A stretch of 64,000 nucleotides of DNA, from positions 24,039 through 88,038 of the forward strand of contig CAXTJP010000003.1 in NCBI GenBank assembly GCA_964244615.1, in the 5' to 3' direction. A program made the translations under genes and the position numbers. Shown here in pieces: positions 6,980 to 15,076 of the stretch (position 1 is its first letter; every line of letters starts with the position of its first letter). This DNA is from BOG-908 sp964244615 (GTDB lineage: Bacteria; Pseudomonadota; Alphaproteobacteria; Acetobacterales; Acetobacteraceae). The notes under the pieces are model-generated. The model searched no databases and had not been told where the DNA came from. It saw nothing but the letters and a program-made list of their open reading frames with translations.

Positions 6980-9127
6980 CTACTCCGCGGCTTCGTCGCG
7001 GCGGCCGCCTTTCGGGCCGACCTTGTCAGAGATGTCCTCTCCGGTCGCCTGATCAACCACCCGCATCGACAGCTTGACCTTGCCGCGGTCGTCGAACCCC
7101 AGGCACTTGACGCGCACGGCGTCACCGACGTTGACCACGTCGGTCGTGCGGTTGACCCGCGCGTTGGTCAGCTCGCTGATGTGCACGAGCCCGTCACGCG
7201 AGCCCAGGAAGTTCACGAACGCGCCGAACTCGGCGGTTTTCACCACCTTGCCGTGGTAGATGGCGTTCAGTTCCGGCTCGGCCACGATGCCGCGTATCCA
7301 GTCGATCGCCTTCTGGCTGGCTTCCTCGGTGGTCGCCGCGATCTTGATCGTGCCGTCATCCTCGATGTCGATCTTGGCGCCGGTCTGCTCGACGATCTCG
7401 CGTATGACCTTGCCGCCGGTGCCGATCACTTCGCGGATCTTCTCCTTGGGCACGTTGATGACGGTGATACGCGGCGCGGTGCTGGCGACCGCGGTGCGGG
7501 CCCCGGTCAAGGCGCGGGCCATCTCGCCCAGGATGTGCAGGCGCCCGTCCTTCGCCTGATCCAGCGCGATGCGCATGATCTCCGGCGTGATGGAGGTGAT
7601 CTTGATGTCCATCTGCAGGCTGGTGATGCCGTGCTCGGTGCCGGCCACCTTGAAGTCCATGTCGCCGAGATGGTCCTCGTCGCCCAGGATGTCGGACAGC
7701 ACCGCGAAGCCGCGATCCTCCTTGATCAGGCCCATTGCGATGCCCGCGACAGGCCGCTTCAGCGGAACGCCGCCATCCATCAGGGCGAGCGAGCTGCCGC
7801 AGACGGTGGCCATGGACGAGCTGCCGTTGCTCTCCAGGATCTCCGAGACGATGCGCAGCGTGTAGGGGAAATCGGCCTTTTCCGGCAGCAGCGGGTGGAT
7901 GGCGCGCCAGGCCAGCTTGCCGTGGCCGATCTCGCGACGGCCGGGGCTGCCCATGCGGCCGGCCTCGCCCACCGAGAAGGGCGGGAAGTTGTAGTGCAGC
8001 ATGAAGTTCTCCTTGTACTCGCCTTCCAAGGAATCCATGAACTGCTCGTCCTGCCCGGTGCCGAGCGTCACCACGCACAGCGCCTGCGTCTCGCCACGGG
8101 TGAACAGGGCGCTGCCATGCGCGCGCGGCAGCACGCCCACTTCGGCCACGATCTGCCGCACCGTCTTGGTGTCGCGGCCGTCGATGCGCAGGCCGGTGTC
8201 CAGGATGGCGTTGCGCACGATGTCGGCTTCCAGGTCCTTCAGCAGGTGGCGGGAGGCATCCGCCTGCAGGCCCTCTTCGACCAGCTTGGCGGTCACCGCC
8301 TTCTTGGCCGCGCCCACGCGCTCATAGCGCACCTGCTTGACCCGCTCCTGGTACGCCTCGGCGATGCTGGCGCGGCCGAGTTCGTCGATGCGCTGCTTCA
8401 GCGCCACCTCGCTCTCGGACGGCTCGGCCAGCGTCCACGGCTCCTTGGCCGCATGCTCCGCCAGCTCGATGATCGCCCGGATCACCGGCTGAAACGCGGC
8501 ATGGCCGAACGCCACGGCGCCCAGCATCACGTCCTCGGGCAGCTCGCGGGCCTCGCTCTCCACCATCAGCACGCCCTCGGCGGTGCCGGCCAGAACCAGG
8601 TCGAGCGTCGCCCCCTCCATCTGCGCCACGGTCGGGTTGAGGATGTACTCGCCACCCTCGTAGCCCACGCGCGCGGCACCCACCGGGCCGAAGAACGGGA
8701 TGCCCGACAGCGTCAGCGCCGCCGAACAGCCGACCAGCGCCACGATGTCCGGATCGTTCTCCATGTCGTGGCTCAGCACGGTGGCGACGACCTGGACCTC
8801 GTTACGAAAATTGTCCGGGAACAGCGGACGCAGCGGCCGGTCGATCAGCCGGCTGACCAGCGTCTCGTTCTCGCTCGGGCGTCCCTCGCGCTTGAAGAAC
8901 CCGCCCGGGATGCGCCCCGCCGCGTAGGCTTTTTCCTGGTAGTTGACCGTCAGCGGGAAGAAATCCTGCCCCGGCTTGACGCTCTTGGCGCCCACCGCCG
9001 TGCACAGCACGATGGTGTCGCCGTAGCTGACCAGCACGGCGCCGTCGGCTTGGCGCGCCATCTTGCCGGTCTCCAGGACAAGCTTGCGGCCGCCCCAATC
9101 CAGTTCTTTGCGGAAATAATTGAACAT
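6980..9127 (-). CDS. pnp: polynucleotide phosphorylase
   Basis: 715 residues, full length. Phosphorolytic 3'-5' exoribonuclease and 3'-tailing enzyme, a core part of the RNA degradosome. Two RNase PH domains are visible (GGRKLVLETGKMARQADGAV at the start; the second around GRDTKTVRQI and RAHGSALFTRGETQAL, with SPGRREIGHGKLAWRA). A KH domain has GTGGKVIREI near residue 570 and a C-terminal S1 domain runs from about 620 (VVKTAEFGAFVNFLGSRDGLVHISEL). Start ATG has AAGGA 9 bases upstream. It follows rpsO in the conserved rpsO-pnp order, but a strong terminator stands between them, so pnp is partly transcriptionally separated. Confidence 0.98.
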   Translation of the reverse strand: MFNYFRKELDWGGRKLVLETGKMARQADGAVLVSYGDTIVLCTAVGAKSVKPGQDFFPLTVNYQEKAYAAGRIPGGFFKREGRPSENETLVSRLIDRPLRPLFPDNFRNEVQVVATVLSHDMENDPDIVALVGCSAALTLSGIPFFGPVGAARVGYEGGEYILNPTVAQMEGATLDLVLAGTAEGVLMVESEARELPEDVMLGAVAFGHAAFQPVIRAIIELAEHAAKEPWTLAEPSESEVALKQRIDELGRASIAEAYQERVKQVRYERVGAAKKAVTAKLVEEGLQADASRHLLKDLEADIVRNAILDTGLRIDGRDTKTVRQIVAEVGVLPRAHGSALFTRGETQALCVVTLGTGQDEQFMDSLEGEYKENFMLHYNFPPFSVGEAGRMGSPGRREIGHGKLAWRAIHPLLPEKADFPYTLRIVSEILESNGSSSMATVCGSSLALMDGGVPLKRPVAGIAMGLIKEDRGFAVLSDILGDEDHLGDMDFKVAGTEHGITSLQMDIKITSITPEIMRIALDQAKDGRLHILGEMARALTGARTAVASTAPRITVINVPKEKIREVIGTGGKVIREIVEQTGAKIDIEDDGTIKIAATTEEASQKAIDWIRGIVAEPELNAIYHGKVVKTAEFGAFVNFLGSRDGLVHISELTNARVNRTTDVVNVGDAVRVKCLGFDDRGKVKLSMRVVDQATGEDISDKVGPKGGRRDEAAE

Positions 9128-9222
9128 CGATACACATCCTTATCAGTGACAAGGTGCAGGAAGCGTCTCGGACTGCATGGATGAGCACACCCATGTGGCC
9201 GGAAACGCTCTGGCGCACCGGG

Positions 9223-9249
9223 AAAAAAGGCCAGGGGTTTCACCCCTGG
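9223..9249 (-). terminator. intrinsic terminator after rpsO
   Basis: Read on the minus strand, arms CCAGGGGT and ACCCCTGG enclose a three-base loop (hairpin 9231-9249) and are followed by CC and a run of six T (9223-9228). This is a canonical rho-independent terminator 30-50 bases after the rpsO stop. In rpsO-pnp operons such a hairpin attenuates, and is often cut by RNase III, to control pnp. Confidence 0.85.
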
Positions 9250-9256
9250 ACCCCGA

Positions 9257-9274
9257 CTAAGGGCAAGCCCTTAG
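9257..9274 (-). other. second hairpin between rpsO and its terminator
   Basis: Perfect 8-bp arms CTAAGGGC/GCCCTTAG with an AA/TT loop, directly upstream of the terminator on the rpsO transcript. It could be a stabilising 3' stem or a processing site in the rpsO-pnp spacer. Its function is inferred from position only. Confidence 0.6.
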
Positions 9275-9280
9275 AACCTT

Positions 9281-9550
9281 TTATCGGCGCAGTTTCAGGC
9301 GGCCGATCAGCAATTCGTAGCGCGATTGATCGCGGCGCTTCAGGTAGTCCAGCAGGCGCCTGCGGCGGCCCACCAGCATCAGCAGGCCGCGACGCGAATG
9401 GAAATCCTTCGCGTGCGTCTTCAGATGCTCGGTCAAGTTGGTGATCCGCTCCGAGAGCAGGGCCACTTGCACCTCAGGGCTGCCGGTATCGGCGGCCTGC
9501 GCCTGGTACTCGCCAATCAGCGTCGTGCGACGCTCGGCTGTGATCGACAT
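9281..9550 (-). CDS. rpsO: 30S ribosomal protein S15
   Basis: 89 residues, exactly the family length. S15 binds 16S rRNA at the central-domain three-way junction early in 30S assembly. The S15 signature is clear: TGSPEVQVALLSERI, LTEHLKTHAKDFHSRRGLL and GRRRRLLDYLKRRD. AGGAG lies 9 bases before the ATG. Gene order truB-rpsO-pnp on one strand is the classic arrangement. The 54-bp gap from truB contains a hairpin that could take part in S15 autoregulation. Confidence 0.98.
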   Translation of the reverse strand: MSITAERRTTLIGEYQAQAADTGSPEVQVALLSERITNLTEHLKTHAKDFHSRRGLLMLVGRRRRLLDYLKRRDQSRYELLIGRLKLRR

Positions 9551-9571
9551 CGATCGTACTCCTGTTGATTG

Positions 9572-9600
9572 CCAGGACGATGCGTCGCGCCGCGTCCTGG
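9572..9600 (-). promoter_or_regulatory. rpsO leader hairpin, candidate S15 autoregulation element
   Basis: On the minus strand the truB-rpsO gap holds complementary 8-base arms CCAGGACG and CGTCCTGG (9593-9600 with 9572-9579), enclosing a GC-rich 13-base loop just before the rpsO ribosome-binding site. S15 represses its own mRNA through varied leader structures in many bacteria. The structure is seen; the regulatory role is inferred. Confidence 0.45.
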
Positions 9601-9604
9601 GGGG

Positions 9605-10525
9605 TCAGAGAATGCGTTCGGGACGCAGCCAGCCGTCTTGCAGGCGGCAGAGCCCGATCACGCGTCCCCCCGCCATGGCGCGGGCCAACCCGCGGTCCGG
9701 GTTGGCATCGTCAGGAATGCGACCCATCAGGGTCAGCAGGCTGATCGCCTGTCCCTGGGTGAGCAACACGGCCTCCGCGTCCGTCAAGGCCAGCGCCGGG
9801 ATGTCGGCCAGCGCGGTCAGGACAGGCAGCAGGAGGTCCGGAGAGGATCGGGCCGTATCCTCCCCCGGCAATGCTTTGTCCAGTGAAATCGCGTCCCGCT
9901 CCAGGAACGGCCCCACGCGCAGCCGGCGTAGTGCCGCGATGTGGCCGAGCCCGCCGCAGGCCATGGCCAGGTCGCGCGCCAGGCTGCGCATGTACACCCC
10001 CTTGCCGGACTGCACCTCGAACACCGCGGTCTCGGCGTCCACCCGCTGCACCAGGTCGAACCGGTCCACCCGGGCGGGCCGCGCCTCCAGCACCGGTGCC
10101 CGGCCCTCGCGCGCCATGTCGTAGGCCCGCTCGCCGGCGACCTTGATGGCGGAGTAGACCGGCGGCACCTGCATGATCTCGCCGCGAAACGCCGGCAGTG
10201 CCGCCCGCAGCGCGTCGTCGGTGGGCCGCACGGCGTTCTCGGCCGTCACCGCCCCGTCGGCATCGTCGGTGTCGCGCGCCTCGCCCAGGCGCAGCGTGAA
10301 ACGGTACAGCTTGGTCCCGTCCATCACGTAGGGCACCGTCTTGGTCGCCGAGCCGAACGCCACCGGAAGCACGCCGGTCGCCAGCGGGTCCAGCGTTCCG
10401 CCATGCCCCGCCTTCTGCGCGTCGAACCCCCGACGCACGCGGTTGACCACGTCGGTGCTCGTCATCTGCGCCGGCTTGTCGATGATCAGCCACCCGTCCA
10501 GCGGGCGACCGCGTTTGCGGCGCAT
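9605..10525 (-). CDS. truB: tRNA pseudouridine(55) synthase
   Basis: 306 residues from ATG at 10525. A longer in-frame start at 10699 would read through the intergenic repeat and is rejected. TruB makes pseudouridine-55 in the T-loop of all tRNAs. Seen: GWLIIDKPAQMTSTDVVNRV at the N-terminus, GGTLDPLATGVLPV with catalytic Asp46, KRYRF-type segment (KLYRFTLRLGE), VPPVYSAIKVAGERAYDMAR and the C-terminal PUA-like region (LLTQGQAIS). It is followed by rpsO and pnp on the same strand. Confidence 0.96.
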   Translation of the reverse strand: MRRKRGRPLDGWLIIDKPAQMTSTDVVNRVRRGFDAQKAGHGGTLDPLATGVLPVAFGSATKTVPYVMDGTKLYRFTLRLGEARDTDDADGAVTAENAVRPTDDALRAALPAFRGEIMQVPPVYSAIKVAGERAYDMAREGRAPVLEARPARVDRFDLVQRVDAETAVFEVQSGKGVYMRSLARDLAMACGGLGHIAALRRLRVGPFLERDAISLDKALPGEDTARSSPDLLLPVLTALADIPALALTDAEAVLLTQGQAISLLTLMGRIPDDANPDRGLARAMAGGRVIGLCRLQDGWLRPERIL

Positions 10526-10585
10526 TGCCTTGATTGTCCGGACCAGTTCAGGCGGCGGTGTGTCGGGGATCGGGCGACGGGGGTC

Positions 10586-10718
10586 AAGGCAAGCAGTCCT
10601 TTTTTGCAAAAAAGGACCAAAAAACTCTTGCCTATTTGTTGGGTGTTTGCAGAAAACGCCGCGACAGCACGACCAGAACTTTTTTGCTTCTTTTTTCAAA
10701 AAAGAAGGCTTTCCTTGC
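10586..10718. repeat. dispersed hairpin repeat type A, copy 1
   Basis: Starts with AAGGCAAGCAGTCC. It contains a 10-bp-arm hairpin (GTCCTTTTTT / AAAAAAGGAC, loop GC), then a middle part with GGTGTTTGCAGAAAACGC, then a second hairpin (CTTCTTTTTT / AAAAAAGAAG) and ends in CCTTGCC. Other copies are at about 22684, 28212 and 37870. It fills the gap between two minus-strand genes and could act as a terminator in either direction. Confidence 0.8.
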
Positions 10719-12077
10719 CTAACGCTCGGCGCCGGACTGCGACCAGCTCGCGATCAGCTCGGCGCCGGTCAGCCGCGTCGGGTAGCGCGCCGGGTCCTCG
10801 GTGTACTGCCATTGCGGCCGGCTGCCGGCGATGGCGCCCACGCGCCGGCGCATGACCCGACGCAGCCAGACCCGTTCCTTGGCTTCCAGCAGCTTCACCG
10901 GCCGCCAGGCGAACCAGCCGGCCCATTCGCCCATGGTCGAAGACTTGACCGGGCCGGTCGCGGCGGCCTTCTGGCGCGGCACCTCGGCCACCGTCGCCCT
11001 GTCCAGGGCGTAGCGCATGTCCTGCACGATGGCGGCGCATGCGGGATCTGCGGTCACGGCGTCCTCGAGCACCAGCAGCGTGCGGGCCTTGAGGTCGTAG
11101 CGCAGGAGGGCCGGGGCGGATTGCTTGAAGATGTGCAGCGGATGGCCGCGCTTGTAGAACACCGGCGCCGCCAACAGCCGGAGCAGCTCGAAGGCCGCCA
11201 GCTCCTCGTCGCCGGCGCTCAGCGCGATGCGGCGGTTCTTCGTCAGGTCGCGAACGCTCACCGCGCCGATCTCGCTGGCCTGCCGTATCATCCGGGCGGG
11301 CAGCGTCTGCAGCGGCGGCGGCAGTCGCTTGAGGCCGCGACCGGTGCAGGCGTTGGCCGCGCCGCGCAGGTACGTGGCGCTCTGCCAGCGCAGCGCGCGG
11401 ACCGACCGGCGCAGGCCCGCCAGGTCCGGATCGCCCGCCGCCGCCTCGATCAGGAACTTGGACGACAGCTTCATCTCGGCGAGCACGCGCAGCGCCGAGT
11501 GGCCGCTGAACGGGACGATGACGGTCTCCACGCGGCGCCCCTGCCGCACGAGGTCCGCATGCCTGGCGTCCGGACTGAGCGGGTCGAAGAACACCACCGT
11601 GCGGCTGCGCCGGCCGAGCTTCATGTCGTCGAACATGAAGCCGCCCTGGGCCAGGATCTCGGCGCGGTTCTGCGGCCAGCGCTCCTCGAAGGGCACCTTG
11701 CCGGCATCGTGCGAATATTGCGGCGAAAAGGCGATCGTGAGGTCGGGATCGATGATCTCCGAGAAGATCAGCGAGCCGTAGCCGCCCATGCTCTCGCCGT
11801 AGGTGACGACGCGGTCGTAACGGCGGCAGTAGTCGCGCACCGCCAGCGCCGCCTCCCTGGAGTCCGGATACTGGTACCAGTGGGAGCCGCGCGCGGTGAC
11901 GAAGACGGTGTCGAGCTCGTATTTGGAGAAGGTTCGCTCGCCCGAGCGTCGTTTCGGGAAGGTGCGCTCGGAGAAACTGACGAACACCGACCGGTTCGCC
12001 TCAAACGCGATCGCGTCGATCCGGTAGTTGGCCGATTCGTAGATCGGTACGTAGGCGTCCCTGGACGGGTCAGCCAT
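10719..12077 (-). CDS. alpha/beta-hydrolase-fold protein, paralogue of the 1016-2371 product
   Basis: 452 residues from ATG at 12077; the upstream extension lacks a ribosome-binding site and is GC-biased noise. Fold cues: FVTARGSHWYQYPD, nucleophile elbow GESMGGYGSL (Ser96), FFDPLSPD (Asp165 or Asp170) and PFSGHSAL (His193), a plausible hydrolase triad. The second half (from about 240) is helical and ends in a basic, Trp-rich tail. The same layout is found in the partner of the first FESLG gene, so this belongs to one uncharacterised family. No signal peptide. Its last codon abuts repeat A copy 1, which may terminate it. Substrate unknown. Confidence 0.75.
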   Translation of the reverse strand: MADPSRDAYVPIYESANYRIDAIAFEANRSVFVSFSERTFPKRRSGERTFSKYELDTVFVTARGSHWYQYPDSREAALAVRDYCRRYDRVVTYGESMGGYGSLIFSEIIDPDLTIAFSPQYSHDAGKVPFEERWPQNRAEILAQGGFMFDDMKLGRRSRTVVFFDPLSPDARHADLVRQGRRVETVIVPFSGHSALRVLAEMKLSSKFLIEAAAGDPDLAGLRRSVRALRWQSATYLRGAANACTGRGLKRLPPPLQTLPARMIRQASEIGAVSVRDLTKNRRIALSAGDEELAAFELLRLLAAPVFYKRGHPLHIFKQSAPALLRYDLKARTLLVLEDAVTADPACAAIVQDMRYALDRATVAEVPRQKAAATGPVKSSTMGEWAGWFAWRPVKLLEAKERVWLRRVMRRRVGAIAGSRPQWQYTEDPARYPTRLTGAELIASWSQSGAER

Positions 12078-12166
12078 GGCGACGACCGATCCCCGTTGCG
12101 GCGACACTCGGCATGGCCGAACCGTAACGCGGCCGTCCCGCGCCCGCAACACGAGCGACCAGGGCG

Positions 12167-13744
12167 CTAATGCGCCGCCGGTCCCTTCGCGCCAGGTCCA
12201 GGCTTGTAGTTCGAGAACAGGAAGGTGAGCGGCACGATGCAGAAGGCGGCGATGGCGCAGATGTGGAACACGTCCGAATAGGCCAGCACGGACGCCTGCG
12301 TGCGCATCGTCTGGTAGATCAGGCCCGTCGCCGTGTCATGGGTGGTCGAGGCCGCATGGCCCATGCTCAGCAAGGTCGCCTGGTCCCGCTGCACCAGGTC
12401 GTTGTACGGCTGGTTCAACGGCGTCAGCCAGCGCGAGAGGTAGGCCTGCCGCACCTGCGTGCGCGTGGTGATCAGCGCGGTCGCCATCGAGATGCCGACC
12501 GAGCCCAGGACGTTGCGGAACATGGTGTACAGCGCCGCCGCGTCGCCGTTCAGCTCGCGCGGCAGGCTGGAATAGGCGATCGTCGAGATCGGCACGAACA
12601 TGAAGGCCAGCCCCGCCGTCTGCGAGGCGCGTATCAGCGCCATGTTCATGAACGTCATGTTGGGCGTGAGCCGGCTGGAATACAGCAGCGAGAAGCCCAT
12701 CAGCGTGAAGCCGGTGGTGATCAGGTAGCGTGTCGGCAGCTTCGGCAGGATACGGGTGACGACCGGTATCAGCAGGATGATCACGACACCGCCCGGCGAG
12801 AGGATCAGCCCGGCGAGGGTGGCGGTGTAGCCGATCACCTGCTGGGCGAATTGCGGGATCACCACGGCACTCGAATACAGGATAATCGACATGAAGCCGA
12901 TCATCGTGGCGCCGAGCGCGAAGTTCTTGTCGCCCATGACATGCAGGTTCACCACCGGGCGCTTGGCCGTCAGCAGCCAGCCGATGGCGCCGGTGATGCC
13001 GAGGAACGCCAGCAGGAACATCACCCGGATGAAGGGCGAGCTCAGCCAGTCCTCGTCCTCGCCACGGTCCAGCGCGACCTGCAGGCAGCCCAGCCCCATG
13101 GTGATCAGCGAGATGCCGATGTAGTCGATCCCGCGCGCGCGCTTGTCGCGCACCCAGGGCGGGTCCTCGACCAGAGTCGCCACCCCGAACAGGCCGAGCG
13201 CGCCGACCGGGATGTTGATGAAGAAGATCCAGCGCCAGCTGAAATTGTCGGTGATGTAGCCGCCCAGCGTCGGCCCCAGGATCGGGGCGACGATCGTGGC
13301 GATGGCCACCACACCCAGCGCGCGGCCGCGTTGCGAGACGTCGAAGGTGTCGAGGATGATCGATTGCTGGTTGGGCTGCAGCCCGCCGCCGAAGAAGCCC
13401 TGCAGCAGCCGGAAGATGATGATCTGCGGCAGGCTCGTGGCCAGCCCGCACAGGAACGAGCACACCGTGAACATGCCGATGCAGATCATGAAGTAGCGCT
13501 TGCGGCCCAGCACGTCGGAGAGCCAGCCGCTGATGGTCAGCACGATGCCGTTGGCGACCAGGTAGCTGGTCAGCGCCCAGGTCGCGTCGTCGTAGCTCGA
13601 CGACAGGCTGCCGGCGATGTGCGGTAGGGAGACGTTGACGATGGTGGTGTCCAGCACCTCCATGAACGCCGCGATCGTTACGACAACGGCGATCAGCCAG
13701 GGATTGGCGCGCGGCTTCCAGGCCTCGCCGCTGCTGCCGCTCAT
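12167..13744 (-). CDS. emrB: DHA2-family drug efflux permease (EmrB type)
   Basis: 525 residues, start ATG at 13744 overlapping the emrA stop (ATGA). Fourteen-span MFS transporter: first span LIAVVVTIAAFMEVLDTTIVNVSLPHIAGSL carries the DHA2 motif LDxTIVNVALP, motif A follows as GWLSDVLGRKRYF, and motif C-like GPTLGGYITDNFSWRWIFFINIPVG is clear. It exports hydrophobic compounds with proton antiport, working with the membrane-fusion protein encoded just upstream and an outer-membrane channel not encoded here. A much longer open frame running into emrA is not coding. Substrate unknown. Confidence 0.92.
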   Translation of the reverse strand: MSGSSGEAWKPRANPWLIAVVVTIAAFMEVLDTTIVNVSLPHIAGSLSSSYDDATWALTSYLVANGIVLTISGWLSDVLGRKRYFMICIGMFTVCSFLCGLATSLPQIIIFRLLQGFFGGGLQPNQQSIILDTFDVSQRGRALGVVAIATIVAPILGPTLGGYITDNFSWRWIFFINIPVGALGLFGVATLVEDPPWVRDKRARGIDYIGISLITMGLGCLQVALDRGEDEDWLSSPFIRVMFLLAFLGITGAIGWLLTAKRPVVNLHVMGDKNFALGATMIGFMSIILYSSAVVIPQFAQQVIGYTATLAGLILSPGGVVIILLIPVVTRILPKLPTRYLITTGFTLMGFSLLYSSRLTPNMTFMNMALIRASQTAGLAFMFVPISTIAYSSLPRELNGDAAALYTMFRNVLGSVGISMATALITTRTQVRQAYLSRWLTPLNQPYNDLVQRDQATLLSMGHAASTTHDTATGLIYQTMRTQASVLAYSDVFHICAIAAFCIVPLTFLFSNYKPGPGAKGPAAH

Positions 13745-14931
13745 TTGAGCTCCACCTCGGGATCGACGGAAATGCCGAGCGGCAGCGGAATGGCGGGATC
13801 GAGGCCGCTGTCGATGACGATCTTGACCGGCACTCGCTGCACGATCTTGACGAAGTTGCCGGTCGCGTTCTCCGGCGGGAAGGCGGTGAACTTGCTGCCC
13901 GACCCCAGCTGCACGCTGTCCACGTGGCCCTGCAGCTTCAGCGACGGATAGGCATCCACGCCCACACGCACGTGCTGGCCGGGGCGCATGCGGTCGAGCT
14001 GGTTCTCCTTGAAGTTGGCGGTGATCCAGATCTCCGGCGAGACGATCGAGAAGATCTGCTGGCCGGGGGTGACGTAGTTGCCCTGCTCGACGTTGCGTCG
14101 GGTGATCCAGCCGTCCTGCGGCGCGCGGACCACGCACCATTCGAGGTTGAGCTGCGCCTGCCTGAGGTTGGCGTCGGCCTGGTCGATCGTGCCGTTCAGC
14201 TGCTTCACCGCGGCGCCGCTCTGCGCCACGTTGGGTTGCACCGGGGCGGCCTGCACCACGGCGGCCTGCGAGACCGCCACCTGCGCCTCGGCCGAGCGCA
14301 GGGCCGCGGTCGCGTAGTCGACCTGCTGGCCGGTGGTGGCGGCGCGCGGCAACGATTGCTGGCGCTTGAAGTCGGTCTGCGCCTTGAACAGGCTGGCCTG
14401 CGCATCCAGCAACTGCGCGCGCGCCTGCTGCAGGCGCGCCGGGAAGTTGACCTTCGCCACCTCGAACCCCTGCGTGGCGGCGGCCAACTGGCCGCGGCTC
14501 GTCACCAGCTGGCCCTCCGAGGCCTCGAGGCTCGCCTGGTACTGTCGCGGATCGATGTGGATCAGCGGGTCGCCGCGATGCACGAACTGGTTGTCGTTGA
14601 CGTCGAGCGAGACGACCTGGCCGGTGACGCGCGGGGCGATGGTGACGGCGCGGCCGTCGGTGTAGGCGTCGTCGGTGGTCTGGATGTCCTTGGTGGACTG
14701 CCAGTACCACAGCCCGCCGGCGATCAGCCCGACCAGGATCAGCACCATGCCGATGCGCACGAACGGGCGGGCACGCGCGCGGCGCTGGTCCTGCTTGCGG
14801 TCGACCTCCTCCTGGCGGCGCTTGTCGGCGGCCTGCTTCGCGTCGGCGCCGGGATCGACCCTGGCCTCGGCATCGGGCCGGCCGTGCGATAGGCGATCGC
14901 CTGGCGTCTGCTGGGGCTCACTATCGGCCAT
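13741..14931 (-). CDS. emrA: HlyD/EmrA-family membrane fusion protein
   Basis: 396 residues. It joins the inner-membrane EmrB pump to the outer-membrane exit duct. N-terminal cytoplasmic part of about 55 residues, rich in Lys, Arg and Asp and longer than in E. coli EmrA; one membrane span (VLILVGLIAGGLWYW, about 63-77); lipoyl half TDGRAVTIAPRVTGQVVSLDVNDNQFV; a long coiled coil with Gln/Ala repeats; second lipoyl half VRAPQDGWITRRNVEQGNYV; and a beta-barrel (GQHVRVGVDAYPSLKLQG). First gene of the emrAB operon, with a palindromic operator candidate 30 bp upstream. Confidence 0.92.
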   Translation of the reverse strand: MADSEPQQTPGDRLSHGRPDAEARVDPGADAKQAADKRRQEEVDRKQDQRRARARPFVRIGMVLILVGLIAGGLWYWQSTKDIQTTDDAYTDGRAVTIAPRVTGQVVSLDVNDNQFVHRGDPLIHIDPRQYQASLEASEGQLVTSRGQLAAATQGFEVAKVNFPARLQQARAQLLDAQASLFKAQTDFKRQQSLPRAATTGQQVDYATAALRSAEAQVAVSQAAVVQAAPVQPNVAQSGAAVKQLNGTIDQADANLRQAQLNLEWCVVRAPQDGWITRRNVEQGNYVTPGQQIFSIVSPEIWITANFKENQLDRMRPGQHVRVGVDAYPSLKLQGHVDSVQLGSGSKFTAFPPENATGNFVKIVQRVPVKIVIDSGLDPAIPLPLGISVDPEVELK

Positions 14932-14960
14932 TCTGGATCCTGCGATGCTCGAACGGAGGC

Positions 14961-14979
14961 TGACCGATCGGTTCGGTCA
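14961..14979. promoter_or_regulatory. palindromic operator candidate upstream of emrA
   Basis: TGACCGATCGGTTCGGTCA: 7-base arms TGACCGA/TCGGTCA around a 5-base centre, 30 bp before the emrA start. Size and symmetry suit a TetR-type repressor, common for emrAB-like pumps. No regulator gene lies next to it in this window. Confidence 0.5.
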
Positions 14980-15076
14980 CCGCCGTGGTTGCACGCCCGG
15001 CCCCTCCCAAGTCAAGCGCGCGCATGCGCCGGAGCCTCGCCCGACAGATGCGGGGCCCCAGGTCGTGCCAGAAAGA

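Noticed and set aside
6977..9184. 735-codon open frame on the plus strand opposite pnp
   Set aside because: It is the exact antisense of the unmistakable pnp gene; the His/Arg/Gln-rich translation is typical of GC-rich shadow frames.
10526..10699. Longer truB start
   Set aside because: The extension translates repeat A (KKEAKKFW...), which recurs elsewhere, and TruB homology begins at the internal ATG.
12170..13627. 485-codon plus-strand frame opposite emrB
   Set aside because: Low-complexity His/Arg/Gln/Asp composition with no domain, antisense to a clear transporter.
13745..14710. N-terminal extension of emrB
   Set aside because: Overlaps emrA in another frame; the DHA2 first span begins right after ATG 13744.
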